From the NCBI GenBank assembly GCA_039881045.1, contig JAYWVB010000004.1, positions 868,001 through 932,000 on the forward strand: 64,000 bases of DNA, given 5' to 3'. The notes under the pieces are model-generated. The model was not told where the DNA came from, searched no databases, and saw only the letters and a list, made by a program, of their open reading frames with translations. Source of the stretch: Chaetomium olivaceum (Eukaryota; Ascomycota; Sordariomycetes; Sordariales; Chaetomiaceae). Positions 36,026 to 47,242 of the stretch are shown in pieces. The position numbers and the translations under genes were made by a program. The stretch's first letter is position 1, and every line of letters starts with the position of its first letter.

Positions 36026-37629
36026 CTAGGTGACAAGGTGGTGGGCAGGCAGGTTGACGGTGAGGCTGAATGGGGTAGTTGGGGGCGGGTGTGCCTGTCT
36101 GTGCCGTGCTCGTGTTCCATGTTCCATTTGGAGTTTCTGTTCTGTGTGGGCGGTGCACGGGGCGCTGTTGGGTTGTTGCTTTGAAGGGTGGGTGCTGCTG
36201 CTGTGGAGTGTGTCTGGTTCCTTGTCTTGAGGTTGGGTTTGTTTGTTGGTTTGTTTGCAATTGGGGATGGGATGATTTGGGATTGAGAGTGGTGTCGTCA
36301 ATTTAGTTGGTTGGAACTTGGGAAGTGGTGGGTTGAGATATACCCAAGATTGGATATGCAATAAAACTTGCATCTTCAATATCGGCAATCACACATTTTG
36401 GATATTCTGCCCATCATTGATAACTAACCTGCGTAAACAGTTCCCGTAGCCGGTCTTGCCGGACAGAGCTCACCACCTGTTGGTGATGGTTCCTGCGGCT
36501 GCGCTTCATCGCACGGCGGTTGCTACACCACGAATGAAAGCTGAAAATGTGTGAGGAACACAGGAACACACAGATCCGCAATTGCTAAATAAAACTTGCC
36601 TTTTCTCTGCCTTCTTTCGAAGAACGGATGATCTGTCTCATGACTGACTGTTGGCACAACCTGAGGGCGGGGAGTTGATCTCGTGCCTCACGGCGCAGAT
36701 AGCTAGCGGGTTTTTGGAAGACAGTTGGCGACGGAACTCCAACTCCAACTGAGGGAGTGAGTTTGCGGCGACCAACCATCCTTCTTCCCTCGCATGCGCA
36801 CTCAGCTCACCTACCAATAGTGCCATCCCACGCGCGTAATCTGACTGGAAGCGGAAGACCGCCGAGGAAGGCAAAGGAACCGGCATCTTGGAATCGGCGG
36901 GAGGGGCACAGAAGGCTGTTATTCGCGCTGGACCTGGTTCCTGAACGGAATCTGAGATCCTGTCAGATGCAGCCTTGTGGCGGGTATTTGGGGTCGCGAT
37001 TCTGGAAGTTCGTTCTCGGTCGGTTGTGAATAATCGCTTTTCCCAACATCGTCTTGCCCCCTGGTTTACTAGCCAGTTTATTCCTTGTCTTGTAAGGCTG
37101 GCAAGGTGAGACCTGAGTGTGGGGTGGTTGACCTTTATTTGGCTCGACGATCCCGCAAATCGCGAATGACGACACCCAGAGATCGTCGATGGGCGATGTG
37201 TGATGTGCGCTCCTAATGTTGGTGGAGGCTGAGCTGCGTGCGGAAGCAGGAACAATCCGCTGTTGAGCGCGCCGCATGGGAGCCTCAGCGGCACAGTTTA
37301 CCGTCGTTGCTGCTTCTGAGTGAGACACGACTGGCTCGTGCCATCGCAGATTCATTGTTGGAGTCAAGATTCCAGACTCTTCAAGGCAACCGTTACAGGT
37401 GAGCGGCGGCCTGTGATGTGGAACTCTGAGTGGCTATCGCCAATTGTGTCCTAACTAGGGGGCATGTCAGCACGCCGACGCTACGCCGCCCATTCCCGAC
37501 TCGGTATGCGTGTCGTCGTTTTTCGAGAAGCGGGAAAACCGGCTGCACGTGTTTGGGCTGGATGGTGGTCTGGGGAAATTGAACCTGCAGACAAAGGGAC
37601 CGTTCCGTTTCGTTGGCACGCGCCGTTTC

Positions 37630-37649
37630 GAAACGAGAGCTCTCGTTTC
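37630..37649. repeat. perfect 20-bp palindrome
   Basis: GAAACGAGAG is followed directly by its exact reverse complement, with no spacer. It lies in the gene-free region about 2.6 kb before MSB2. It could be a dimeric factor site; no gene context fixes a function. Confidence 0.75.
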
Positions 37650-39751
37650 TTGTCTCGGGTGGCCTTTGCCGGCGGAAGCAACCAAATTGCTTGACCCAGC
37701 GAATTCACAGTAATAACTGGATCGCATATGCGGCCATGGACGATAGTTTGTACAATATCCAATACCGGTTGATTAACCGCATTTCGGTTGACCAACGGAA
37801 CCATCGTCCAAGATGTTTGACGCCCTCCATCCCCTTCTGGACTACGCGTTCTGCATCCTCGAGGCGATCGGAACTCCATTCGCGCACCCCGGGCCCAGTC
37901 CGGATTGGGCGATGGAGAGGTGACATTGTCGCTGGCGCTGTGCATCACCACCACCAGCTGTACGTGCCCAGGAGGCGGCGACAACAGCTCAGTGAGCGTT
38001 TACTGCGGATCCATTCGTAAAATAGAGGTGATTGACAATAAACTGGTGGAACGGGGAGGCCGTCGCGGGTTCAGGTTTATCAGCGCTGCTGCACGACAAA
38101 CCGCTGCAGCTTGCGCGTGGTCCGTCGGGGAAATGCGACTCGGACGGTTTGTCGCTCGGTGATCCTTGGCGGTTCGGAATGAGAGTCAGGAACACGGCAG
38201 TCCACCGTCGGTGTTGCATTGGTTCGGAAAATGGGGATCAGCGGGTTCTGCCCTGCGAGGGACACTTGGAAGGGATGCGGCCAACACGTGTTTTTTTTAT
38301 TTATCATGGCCTTGCAGAATTCATCAAAATTCATCATTGCGCTTCAATGCTTGCCGGCACCGAAAGAAGGCGGTCTTTGGGAAGCAATTGCGCGCGAGCA
38401 TGCAAGCTTGGAGAATGGAAATTGATCTTTTTGCCGTGATGCAGGGATCCAACGCATGGCGTAACTGAGCAATATCACCTCGAGTGGGTGCTCCCTGAGC
38501 GCGAACCAACCACATGGGCTTCAATCTCTTGGCACTGTGCAGGTGGGGTTGCTCTTGCAGAGAGTGAAGGTCACAGTACCTGCTCTTTTCAGTTAATGTC
38601 GGCGACAAACGTTGCGAAATCATTTCGTCAAAGGTATCCGATACTTTTGTGCTCCATTTTCAGGTCCGGGCCACGCGCCGCCACCATGCCTTTCCCCAGC
38701 AGCTGCCCCTTGGATGCCAACGGACTTTTGCATGGCGGGATGGTGCCTGGCAGCCCGCAAGCCCTTGCTGCGTCCCAGTTCATCGCGTCTCCCACCCACT
38801 TCCTGTCGCCAACTTCCCGTCGCCAACATCCGAGCAGCGCCGTATCGAATCACACCCGTTAAGGTACCCGTTGACTCCGGTGATGATTTTGCGTTAACGG
38901 ATTCTGCGATGAGTTATGTGAGTGCCGGCCATTGCCAATTAGCTTATTCATAAAACGTACTCAGGTAGTGTTTCTTGGGCCTGCTCGTATTCAGTTTTGT
39001 CGCGGCGAGAACTCCAGGTCTGGTCGTTGTCGCCGTTGTTGCCGAGCCAGGCTCCGTTTCAGCTCGTTAGGTGCGAGGTACCCATCTACGCACATGCCTG
39101 CCCGCTGGTACCTGGATCCCTAGCGCTTCCCACCCCACCCCCAACCTAACCAGCCGCTCAGCGCCGAGTGCCCTGGCTGGTGTAATCTTCCCCGTTGCTA
39201 CCTCTCCCGTCGTTGCTCGCTCTGCATTCTGGGTCTCGCACCCTTGCAGCGCTCCGCCCCAAAGCCCTTCCTTTCCTGCAATCCCCCTCTCCAGCCCCTT
39301 GTTGTTGTTGTTTTCTTCCGCTTCGCTTTGGGCCGTTCTTTCTCTGGTTGCGTCCCGTTCCGTTCTCTCAAGCCAATCCTTCCCTTTCTTTTCTGCTTCA
39401 CTCAACATCCCACCTTCCCACCTCCGGTGATCTCCTTCGACGACGTCGCCCCTTTAGACCAGCCCCCCCCGCGACTCGACGACCGACCAGCGCATTCCCG
39501 CCGCCATCCGACCTTTTTGCGACCTGGAAAAAGGACCCTCCCGGAAGACCGACCGAGATTCCCGCCCCAGATGCCCACCTTGTCATGACCCGTGAACGCG
39601 AGCTCTCGATACCACGCAGGTGAAGCACCGTTAATACCAACAAAAAACACCAAATTTGACGATTTTTCGTCAAGTCGCTCTTTTTATACGCACCCCGTCG
39701 TTTTTGCTTTATTTAGAGGGGCTCATATCGAGTTTCCTCGAATCGCCAATT

Positions 39752-40115
39752 GTGAGTCCAACCGAGGAGAGACGAGGAGGAGAAGGGGGTACAGGGACTC
39801 GGGGGAGGCATTGGGGGGCCGTTTTGGGGCGCATTGACTATCGGTGCAACGAGCAAGGCGAGACCCGTGCCAGCCTGTGCCTATGGCGTCCGGCGAAGCG
39901 CCTGTTGTGTTCTGGTTGATCATGCGGATCCTCGATGTTTCCCGACCTCCGGCATCCCGCTAGGAATCATGTTGACTAACCCGATGATCGACCACTAGAA
40001 CCACTCGTTCAATATCTTTGTCAAGTACACTCATTACGATACCCTGACAAGTGAGTGCCCCATCACTGCCACCAATGCCGTTGGTGACGCTGACATGACC
40101 TCTTCTCGTCGGCAG
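39752..40115 (+). promoter_or_regulatory. probable MSB2 5' leader with two introns
   Basis: Two good introns can be read: 39752-39998 (GTGAGT donor, GACTAAC branch, TAG acceptor) and 40051-40115 (GTGAGT donor, CTGAC-type branch, CAG acceptor). Neither connects to coding sequence in frame with MSB2, so they are best read as 5' UTR introns of the MSB2 transcript. A 7-bp stem with a TTTT loop at 39656-39673 lies just before them. Confidence 0.45.
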
Positions 40116-40181
40116 AACCCTCCACTCTCTTTCGCGAGATACCTCGCTTCTCAAACTTACGTTCACGAGATTTCGGAGCGC

Positions 40182-40199
40182 ATGACCGAAACGCCATAG
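40182..40199 (+). promoter_or_regulatory. five-codon upstream ORF before MSB2
   Basis: ATG ACC GAA ACG CCA TAG ends nine bases before the MSB2 ATG. If the leader includes it, ribosomes would have to leak past or reinitiate at very short range, so it could lower MSB2 translation. The leader itself is inferred. Confidence 0.4.
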
Positions 40200-40208
40200 A
40201 GAGGTAGA

Positions 40209-42617
40209 ATGAGGACATTTTCAGTATTGACCGCCGCCTTGGTGGCGGTCTCGTCGGTGGCAGCTAGTCAGGAGGCGGGGAAGCCGAAGTACTATTTCCC
40301 TCGCCATGTCAAGAGGCAGCTCACCAATGCGACAACAACATCGCACGAGAGCTTGACGCCATCCACCTCGTTAGACACGACCAAGAGGCAGTCTAACTCG
40401 GAATCGGACTCGTCCAGCGACTCCAAGGTTACAACCATTGTTGTTCCCGTCACCGTTATTGTCTCGCCACCTTTCCCAACTCCCACTTCGGACTCGACCT
40501 CCACCACTGAAGCGAGAACGTATCTCGAAGCGTGTCCCGGAGCGTATCCTCCAGTGAAAGCCCGTCCGACAGCAGCACTAGCGAGTCATCGGACAGCACC
40601 TCCACCAGGGATAGCTCGCCCAGTGTTTCTTCGTCGACCAGGAGCCCGGTTCGCAGCACCTCAACGAGGGACAGTTCGTCTGAGGAGACATCCGCTGCCG
40701 AGAGCTCATCTGAAGAGGCTTCTTCTACTGAGAGCCCGTCTGACACGGCTTCTCCTACCGACACAGCGCCCGGCAGCACCAGCACACCCGACGACAGCTC
40801 AGCGAGCGAAACCTCGACACGCGAGCCCGAGCAGCCCTCTTCAACTCCTCTGCTCGAGCTGCCTACCTTGTCCTTGGGGCTGCCGCTCCCCGGTAATACC
40901 ACGAGCAGCACTGTGGATGACGAGCCCACATCGACTAGCAGTCCGGGAACCCCGGAGGAAACGCCGACTAGCAGCCCGGCGACCCCGGAGGAGACACCGA
41001 CATCCGAGGAGCCCCCGGTCCCGACGACAAGCACATCCGGAATTCTGCTAGCGCCCACTGGCATTGTGACTACTAGCGCAAGCAGCTCTGAACCTGGTAG
41101 CCCGCTCAGCTCTCTCCTGAGTGATATTGGCTCGGCCATTTCGAGCGTTTTTGACCCGTCGCCCAAATGCCACCGCCCCCGCGACCCCCACGGAGACCTC
41201 TGTCCTTGGGCCCACGGACGGTATTACCGGACCCGGCACAGGTGTTTCAACAACTGCGCCGTCGACGGCGACCGAGCCGACGGTGACCGAGCCGCCTGTG
41301 TCGGATAGCACAAGCGTCAGCGAACCGGGTTTGCCTCCGGTGACAAACTCGACCATTCCGTCTACGGAAACCAGCATCACGTCACCCCCTCCCGGCAGCA
41401 CGTCAATTCCGGGTACTGGCACCAACACGACGACAAGTATCAGCCAACCGCCTGAGGTTATCCCATCAACCTCTTTGCCCGGCAACAGTTCAGTTCCGAC
41501 CGGCAACAGCACAGTCCCGCCGGAGACGTCGGTCCCGCCTACCACCGTCCTACCACCGCTCTCCGACTTCGAAGCCATCTATCACCGTCAGCGTCTCCAC
41601 CAGCCGCCCTCCGGAAGCTGGCGTTACGAGCATTCCGGTAATCACCACGTCGTTTTCTGTCACGCAACCGTATATCCCTTCGACAATTCTGGTGGACCCC
41701 ATTTCGACCACGGCCTCGGGATCAATCCCGACGACGGCGAGCGGTATCCCGACCTATCTCCCCTCGGCGATTGCACCTAACGACGGCCCGACCGAGCAGC
41801 CTGAAGATACGACACTCATCCAGATTGGATTCCGCGAGGGATATAACTATCCGTTCGTTGTCCAGGAGGACAGGGCTGCGGGTCAGATTTTCAAGTACCT
41901 TCCTCAAGCCCTGAGCGAGGCGGCCGGGTTCGATATCAACCTGGCCGTGGTTAGGCGTCTGCAACCGATGGATACGCTGAACTCGCTAGGCTACATCACG
42001 ACCCTGGCCATCTTGACGTATCCGAGGAGCATGGTAGAGGCTCTGTCTTCGGAGATCAAGATCCCGAACGCGCGTCTGTACAACAGTGACAGCCAGCTCA
42101 TCTACAACCTCACGCAGCAGATCAACCCAGCGATCCCCATCTTTTTGGCGAGGGCTACAATGGAGCGAAGGGCGGCGCAGACGGCAACGGCAACAGCGGC
42201 TCGGGCAGTGGCAGCGGCTCCAACAACGACCCCTTTGGCGGTAGCGGCGGCGACGGTGGAAGCCAGAGCGGTGCGCAGCGGGGCACGACGGCGGGTATCG
42301 TCAGTGGTGCGGTCGCCGTGGCTGCCGCGTACGGCGTGGTCATGTTTGTCGTGGCGCGGCGGTACAAGCGCAAGAAGCAGTCGCATCGCCGCGCGAGCTC
42401 CATCAGCAACCCGTCCGAGATGAGCGAGGCAGGCCGCGGAAGCCCCGCGCTTATGGGCGGTGCTCTGCTCAGCCGTGACTTCACGAGCAGCTACGGCGCG
42501 ATGCCAGCGGGCGGGCGAGACAGCCAAGGCAGTGGCAGGAGCGGCGCGGGCAATTCGGGGCGGACGCAGTTCATTTCGGCGCCTGTCGCGGCCGGAAACT
42601 CGCTCGGCTGGAACTGA
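40209..42617 (+). CDS. MSB2: signalling mucin Msb2
   Basis: Msb2 is a single-pass plasma-membrane mucin that acts as a surface sensor upstream of Cdc42 and the filamentation/cell-wall MAPK pathway. The start MRTFSVLTAALVAVSSVAAS is a signal peptide. A long Ser/Thr/Pro-rich, O-glycosylation-prone region with N-glycosylation sites follows. The Hkr1-Msb2 homology domain spans about 41812-42145 (TTLIQIGFREGYNYPFVV, LGYITTLAILTYP). A Gly/Ser linker, one membrane span (GIVSGAVAVAAAYGVVMFVV), a basic stop-transfer run (RRYKRKKQSHRR) and a cytoplasmic tail of about 80 residues end it; about 800 residues in all. The frame breaks four times: 40509-40512, the A-run 41165-41167, 41555-41563, and the T-run 42142-42146. 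Each shift leads straight into more mucin or conserved sequence, so the gene is one unit. Recent decay cannot be excluded, but sequence errors fit better. Confidence 0.88.
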
Positions 42618-44690
42618 TATGTCCCCCCTGTGGTACCCAGCACCCCATGATGACCTCACCTGACTCCGATCTTGCCATGGCCATGTCTTTTTACCCCTTT
42701 TCCCGCGTCATCTCTCGAACCACGTTCCAAACCAAAACCTCGACATATCTCACCATCTAAATGACGCGGAAAACACGCGAACCGTTTTTATGCTTCGATA
42801 CCCCTCGGCCGGCGGTTGCGGCTTGTCTGACGTCAAGCAAGCGAGGCCTGTGCCTCGCATTGTATCGCATCGCACTACATCGCGCACCCGCCGCACCCCG
42901 AGTCCTTTTATTTTCCTGCTTCATGCGCCTCAACCGACCCTCAACTACCAACCACCCTATCTATAGAGACAGACGAAACGCACGGCGGAACCTCGACCTC
43001 TCAAAATCTCTTTTTACTTTTGTTTATCTACTTCTTGGCGGACCATGTTTTAACCACTTTTTAAAACCCTTCTTGGTGATGATACCCTGACCGGACTGGA
43101 ACCGAGGTCCTGGCCCTGTTCCCCCCCTTTTTTGTATACAGCTTTTTTGGAGTCGGGATGGTGGCGGAACCTGCCAGGGCTGGCGGCAACCCGGTCGAGG
43201 GGAATTTAGTTTACAATTTTTTTGTTTTTACCCTTCACACTTGCACATTACCTTACGTTATTGCCGACTTCGATTCTCCCTCATGAGCCTGCCATGCGTG
43301 TTTCGGACTCAACTTGGGTTCTGGAATGCGGGACGGCAGGCAGACAGACTGTGCAGGCGCGCTTGTGGCTGGCTTCTTGGGGTCTGGTTTACGTGTTTGC
43401 GTGTCTATCTGTCTGTCTGTCTGTCTTTCTGGCGTGGCGGGTGTGGGAAGTCGGGGTCTGGTATTACCTAATTTATTTGTCCTTTATTTTTTTTCTTTTG
43501 TTTTTTTTTTTGGCTTCCCTTATCTGTTGTCTATTGTCTTGTGATGCGGTGGTTCGGGATCGGCGATGAGCGATGAAGGGAGGGAAGATACTAGTGTTTT
43601 GGATGGGACTTGTTGGTTAGGGAGGTTGATAAGGAGGGGAGGGTAGATGGGAGGTGGACCTTGCCAGGGATGGAGTTTGTGTGCTGGGTGGCAGGGTGTG
43701 GGATGAAACAAAAAATGGCTTTCAGAGGATCTGTGAGCGTGGTTGGTGATTGTAGGGGAACGCGGGCTCTGAAGGTGTGTTGTGTGTGGTTGGGGCGTGG
43801 AGGTGTGGTTGATGAGCCTGCGATGAATTCTGCGCCCTGATGGTTGCGGCTGCGTACCTCTTTTTTTGGTTCAAGTTCGAGCAGATCCGGCAAGATAGAT
43901 GAAGCTGACATGTCCGCTGATATGGTGTTTTGTCTTGGATGTGCTTGGTTGGTGTGCGCGTTCGGTGGTGGTGCCTGTCGTGTTGTGTCATGTTGAAACA
44001 TTGAAACATGCACCTGCTTGGATCACTTGACGGTTCGGACGAAAGAGGCGACTGGTCTCCTGATAAATGCCAGCCAGCCAGGCTTGCGCCTTGCATTACT
44101 CGTGCCTCGAGAGAACGCGGGGTTCCCCTGGTCCCGTGTTATGCTATGCAATCAAATCATAGGACGGGAAGGGAACAGAACAGTGCGCTGATGGCACAAC
44201 CGGACTGTGACGGGAGGCTGAGTGGCTTGCCTGTCCTGAACTCATGATCATTTCCCGACTCAGGGCCCGATTCTCGGTTCAACTTTCAGGTCCTATCTCA
44301 ACCTTGAGGTCCGCAGCCGAGATAACTAGTTAGAGCGCCGGCATCATCCGTCACCATGTCTTAGATCCCCTGGAGCTCCGATTCGATAACCTGATTGATG
44401 ATCGATCATTCGGGTCCACCTGCGCGCAGCATCAACCTACCTACACAGTAACATTGACCGCCTACCTGGATTATATCAGGGTTCATTCATATCTGTGCGC
44501 ACAATGCCGTCTTCGGGTCCGTCCAGACTGATGCAAGGAGCAGCGCGGCGAGGGGAGAGTCACGGCCATGGTGAAGGTCGCGCTGGGTGGCCGGCTTCAC
44601 CGTCCTCGTCTTCGTCTTCGGGGGCGGTGGTAGCAGGGGGGTCGGGGACACGGCCGGGGAAGCGGCTGACGCCTGATACGGGGTCGGAGG
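42618..44690. other. intergenic region, no supported gene
   Basis: This is the MSB2 3' flank followed by the MFS transporter promoter. It has T-rich and TCTG simple repeats and no convincing exon. An ATG at 44504 opens a frame (MPSSGPSRLMQGAARR, then acidic DEYEEEDDE) that may be the true transporter N-terminus; it is separated from it by a frame break in the G-run 44724-44730. Confidence 0.5.
43407..43428. repeat. TCTG microsatellite
   Basis: About five TCTG units on the plus strand in non-coding sequence. Confidence 0.8.
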
Positions 44691-46498
44691 ATGAGTACGA
44701 AGAAGAAGATGATGAGATGTGGAGGGGGGGAGGGGGCGAGGAGAGAGAAGGATGATGAGGATGAGGATGGAGAAGATGGGCATCTTCGGGGTGGGGTGAG
44801 AGGGAAGGCTGACGAGGAGGAAGCGAGGTCGTCGGGTGAACGGCTGCTGAGACGACAACGACGACGACGGCTGCGGAGGCAGTTGTATACCCCCGAGGAA
44901 GAGCAGGCTGTCGTGCGCAAGTTTGACCGGAAGTTGGTGGTGTTTGTTGCGCTGCTGTATCTGCTCAGCTTCTTGGACCGGTCGAGTACGTTTGCCTGTT
45001 CCCGTTCCCTTGGGGTATGTACATACATAAATGGCTTGCTCACAGATTGCAGATATTGGTAACGCTCGTGTTGCCGGCATGGATGACGATCTCCAGTCTG
45101 TACCACCCCGCGAGGGCTGGTACGAGTGGGCGCTTGGGGCCTTCTACATCGCCTACATCCTCTTCGAGTGGATGGCGCTCCTGTGGCGGATCATACCGGC
45201 CCACATCTACGTGGCCGCGCTGGTCATGTCGTGGGGCGTGACGGCGTCGCTGCAGGCCGTGGCTGTCAACTACCCGATGCTCATCTTCCTGCGCGTTCTT
45301 CTGGGCATAGGAGAGGCTGGCTTCACAGGCGTGCCATTCTACTTGTCCTTCTTCTTCAAGCGGAACGAACTGGCGTTTAGGACGGCCATTTTCGTATCAG
45401 GTATGTCCACGCAAACACTCCCGACCGACCACACAACCCGGGTACTTACACGACATAGCCGCTCCTTTAGCAACCTCTTTCGCTGCCTCCCTCGCCTGGC
45501 TAATCGTCAAGCTCGCCGAGTACAGCCCCATCGCCCCCTGGCGCCTGCTCTTCCTCATCGAAGGCTTCCCCTCAGTCCTCGTCGCCGCCGTCGCCTGGCG
45601 CATCATTCCCGACTCACCCCAAACCGCCCCCTACCTCACCGCCCGCGAAAAGAAAGTCGCCCGCCTCCGCCTCCAACCCTCCCAACAACCCCCAAACACC
45701 ACCACCACCACCACCACCACCACCACCACCAACCGCCCCTCCAACACCCTCCGCGACACCCTCGCCGTGCTAACCGACCCGGCCGCCTGGCTCACAGCCC
45801 TGATCTTCCTGCTCACCAACACGGCCTACTCCTCGCTGCCCGTCTTCCTGCCCACCATCCTCACCGCCATGGGCCACACGCCCTTGCAGGCCCAAGCCCT
45901 CGCCGCGCCGCCCTATCTCGCCGCCTTCGTCATTGTGCTCGCCACCGCCTACGCCTCCGATGCAGCCCGCGCGCGCGCGCCCTTCCTGATCGCGCACGCG
46001 CTGGCCTCCGCGGCCGGGTACGCTGTCCTCGCGCTGGCGGATTCGTCTTCTTCTTCTTCTTCTTCTTCTTCTTCTTGGCGGGGACTGGGGCTGGGGCTGG
46101 GGCTGGGGCTGGAGCCGGGGAGCGTCTGGCGCTATCTGGCCGTGTACCCGGCGGCGGTGGGGTTTTTCAACGTGGTGGTGCTGACGGTGACGTGGAGCAT
46201 CAACAACCAGCGCGGGACGGGCCGGCAGGGCGCCGGGTTCGCGCTGCTGCAGGTCGTCGGCCAGTGTGGCCCGCTGGTTGGGACGAGGCTGTATCCGGAT
46301 GCGGATGCGCCCTATTATACGAGGGGCATGACGGTGTGTGCGGGGGCGATGCTGGGGGTGGCGTTGTTGGCGGTGGGGTTGAGGGTTTGGTTGGCGAGGG
46401 TGAATCGACGGTGGGATCGGGAGGAGGGGGTTGGTGGTAACGGTGGTGGTGGTGAGGAGTTGGGGAGGAGGGGGAGGCGCTTGTTGGTGGGGGAGTAG
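44691..46498 (+). CDS. MFS transporter, allantoate/anion:cation symporter type
   Basis: A plasma-membrane or organellar carrier of the Dal5/Tna1-like family, which imports organic anions, vitamins or small peptides by proton symport. Exons 44691-44985, 45053-45400 and 45459-46498 give 560 residues in frame. The signature FLDRSNIGNARVAGM after the first span is typical of this family. About twelve hydrophobic segments can be seen, split by a central loop. That loop carries a run of about eleven Thr (ACC repeat), and a run of about eleven Ser (TCT repeat) plus a Gly-Leu run follow a later span. Such runs are unusual in a compact transporter. The N-terminus is acidic then Arg-rich. The start is uncertain: the ATG at 44504 gives 62 more residues but needs a frame repair in the G-run 44724-44730. 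The substrate cannot be told from sequence. Confidence 0.85.
45698..45730 (+). repeat. ACC repeat coding for poly-Thr
   Basis: Eleven ACC units in frame in the central cytoplasmic loop of the MFS transporter. Confidence 0.9.
46046..46112 (+). repeat. TCT repeat and GGGGCT repeat in the MFS gene
   Basis: A TCT/TTC run (46046-46076) codes for poly-Ser and is followed at 46086-46112 by about four GGGGCT units coding for Gly-Leu. Both are in frame. Confidence 0.88.
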
Positions 46499-47242
46499 AG
46501 GCGGGTGGGGAGAGGGAAAGGGGGTTTCGGTATATGTTGTGATTTTGGGTTGGGATGGGAACGGGATCATCAGATGGAGATAGCGCTGGATCATGGGCGG
46601 TATGGGATAGATTTGGGTTCAATTTGGGGTATAATAAGCGGCTTTGGGAGCGTGTTGATGGTTTTCGTTAAGGACTTGGATGGGTTATTATATATGGGGT
46701 TTAATCTTTGTTTTCAACATCAACAACATTTCTTTTACGGTATAAACCCTCTGTACGCCCGTACGGGTTGACGGGTGCTCGATTTGACGGCCCCATGGCC
46801 TCGCCAATCCGCCGATGTGACCGCCCTTGGTGAACTCGCGAAGGGTGACTACCTCACCCTGTCGAAAATGGAATAAGGACGCACAGGAGGCTCAAATCTT
46901 ACCCTCCTGCCTGCCCCTGACACTCTTGGCAAGCTGCCTACCTTAAGTACAATCCACGGAATACTGCCACGCAGACACGGGCTATATGAGTCCGGATATA
47001 GGAGTCATTGTACGGGGGCATGCGCCCTGCCTAACTCAACCTCTTCCGACGACGGCAACCTAAAAAGCTCGAGGCTCCCCAGGCTGCGCTCTTGGGCTTC
47101 TCCCGGGTGGCGGTGGCGTGAATTCATGGTGTGTATCCTTCTGGGCAGTCTTTCCAGATTCCCGCGCAGACACGAAGGAGGATATTTCGAGAGCGCCTCT
47201 CGGGCCATTGAATAATAGCACATAGCATCACCTCACCACCCC
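46499..47242. other. convergent 3' intergenic region
   Basis: The MFS gene and SEH1 end towards each other here. AT-richer sequence near 46620-46750 fits 3' UTR. No exon or RNA gene is seen. Confidence 0.5.

Larger units (their letters stand above)
31546..40208. other. 8.7 kb region without a supported gene
   Basis: FKBP12 and MSB2 are transcribed outwards from this stretch, so both promoters lie at its ends. Many short open frames occur on both strands, but none has a recognisable motif, signal peptide or convincing splice structure. Base composition is ordinary rather than AT-rich, so it does not look like RIP-mutated transposon remains. Small structures are present: an 8-base tandem repeat near 32309-32336, GA repeats near 32727-32741, a GCC run at 35155-35183, a GGTTACA array at 35939-36025, a perfect 20-bp palindrome at 37630-37649, and a pyrimidine-rich stretch (about 39130-39420) in what is probably MSB2 promoter or leader. 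Confidence 0.55.

Noticed and set aside
31546..40208. RIP-degraded transposon filling the gene-free region
   Set aside because: No AT-rich bias, no terminal repeats and no transposase or reverse transcriptase remnant can be read.
43591..44096. Open frames of 120-140 codons on the minus strand between MSB2 and the MFS gene
   Set aside because: Pro/Thr/His-rich translations of simple T/G-rich sequence, with no conserved block.
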